Part shown: positions 39,710-39,908 of the stretch, piece after piece
Layout of the letters: each line of letters opens with the position of its first letter
How positions within the stretch are numbered: position 1 is the stretch's first letter
Origin: a virus
Strand: one strand, 5' to 3'
Virus record (IMG/VR): IMGVR_UViG_3300009790_000027
Coordinates: 1-39,908 of that record
Length of the DNA: 39,908 nt
Position numbers and translations under genes: made by a program
The notes under the pieces: model-generated
What the model saw: the letters and a program-made list of their open reading frames with translations, nothing else
What the model was told of the DNA's origin: nothing
Database searches by the model: none

Positions 39710-39781
39710 ATGAGAATAGATAAGAGTAACCCACATGATGATGAGCCGATAGATATCTATGGCTCAGGTGATGAAGATTAA
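39710..39781 (+). CDS. Tiny acidic ORF
   Basis: The 23-codon ORF starts 1 nt after the previous stop (TAATATG) and reads MRIDKSNPHDDEPIDIYGSG and then DED. It is short and could be a leader or an overlap artefact. It is listed because spacing and start position are similar to its neighbours. Confidence 0.3.
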   Translation: MRIDKSNPHDDEPIDIYGSGDED

Positions 39782-39805
39782 TTGAAAAAAAAGATAAAGT
39801 TTTTC

Positions 39806-39833
39806 TTGTATTGTTGTCCGTCTGTAGTATTAT
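39806..39833 (+). promoter_or_regulatory. Promoter with TTGTCCGTCTGTA spacer (site 4), leaderless
   Basis: -35 TTGTAT (39806-39811), spacer with TTGTCCGTCTGTA (39814-39826, two or three changes from the other sites), -10 TATTAT (39828-39833), then 6 nt to ATG 39840. The conserved spacing and spacer place it in the same promoter family. Confidence 0.75.
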
Positions 39834-39839
39834 ATAATC

Positions 39840-39908
39840 ATGAACGCAATAACAGATATTTTGACTTACATCAACTACAAACACAATAGGGAGCTTAGCC
39901 CGCATATC
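39840..39908 (+). CDS. N-terminal part of a gene cut by the window end
   Basis: The ORF starts at ATG 39840, 6 nt after a site-4 promoter, and runs to the last base of the window, 23 complete codons (MNAITDILTYINYKHNRELS, then PHI). Its frame is the same as that of the partial gene at 1-339 if the end joins the beginning: the junction would read PHI-IANPDY. The visible start is helical. It may be the promoter-proximal part of the NPDY-repeat protein. Confidence 0.6.
   Translation, partial: MNAITDILTYINYKHNRELSPHI

Noticed and set aside
39833-39838. TATAAT as the -10 box for the 39840 gene
   Set aside because: It ends 1 nt before the ATG; alignment with sites 1-3 points to TATTAT at 39828-39833.
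1-39908. CRISPR array, tRNA genes, insertion sequences, integrase
   Set aside because: No regular repeat-spacer array, cloverleaf with CCA-like end, transposase or integrase motif was seen.

Overview
The window is almost entirely the genome of a tailed, double-stranded DNA phage with a long tail, probably a siphovirus. The evidence is an ordered virion block: small and large terminase, HK97-type portal, MuF-like head protein, prohead protease, major capsid protein with an N-terminal scaffold domain, head-tail connectors, two tail-tube-like proteins, a frameshifted tail assembly chaperone and a 1200-residue tape measure protein. No integrase, tRNA, rRNA or recognisable DNA polymerase is visible. 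The host cannot be fixed. Promoters are sigma70-like. Shine-Dalgarno sites are mostly weak or absent; several genes instead have an A-rich leader containing AAACGAAA, and several appear leaderless.

Layout. 1-853: end of an NPDY-repeat protein and a RecU-like resolvase. 981-1904 (minus strand): metallophosphoesterase. 2092-4005: ParB-like protein, SAM methyltransferase and a GT-A glycosyltransferase, together a candidate DNA base modification cassette. 4134-7740: DUF932-like protein, small genes and an SNF2 helicase with a HARP-like N-terminus. 7760-18875: packaging, head, connector and tail genes. 18906-27855: tape measure, unusual tail-tip or receptor-binding candidates and small membrane/lipoprotein genes. 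27858-29051 (minus strand): island with a holin-like protein, a 4-helix-bundle membrane protein and a lipoprotein. 29142-33280: RHH regulator, gamma-glutamylcyclotransferase-like protein, OB-fold-like protein, SbcC/Rad50-like ATPase and a NeuB-like synthase. 33281-39908: small genes, an amidoligase, a class II glutamine amidotransferase and much non-coding structured DNA, including a candidate RNA of about 540 nt.

How the genes may work together. Amidoligase, class II amidotransferase and GGCT form a triad that comparative genomics has linked to phage peptide or amide-bond synthesis. Here all three lie within about 7 kb, the amidotransferase gene ends in a canonical -1 frameshift signal (GGGAAAG, 5-nt spacer, GC hairpin) that would add a 52-residue acidic tail, and a NeuB homologue sits between them. 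At least four right-end genes share a promoter whose spacer carries TTGTCCATCTATG; three of these start translation about 7 nt after the -10 box. The right-end partial gene and left-end partial gene are in the same reading frame across the end-to-start junction, so the window may be a complete circularly permuted genome of about 39.9 kb opened inside that gene. This is an inference.
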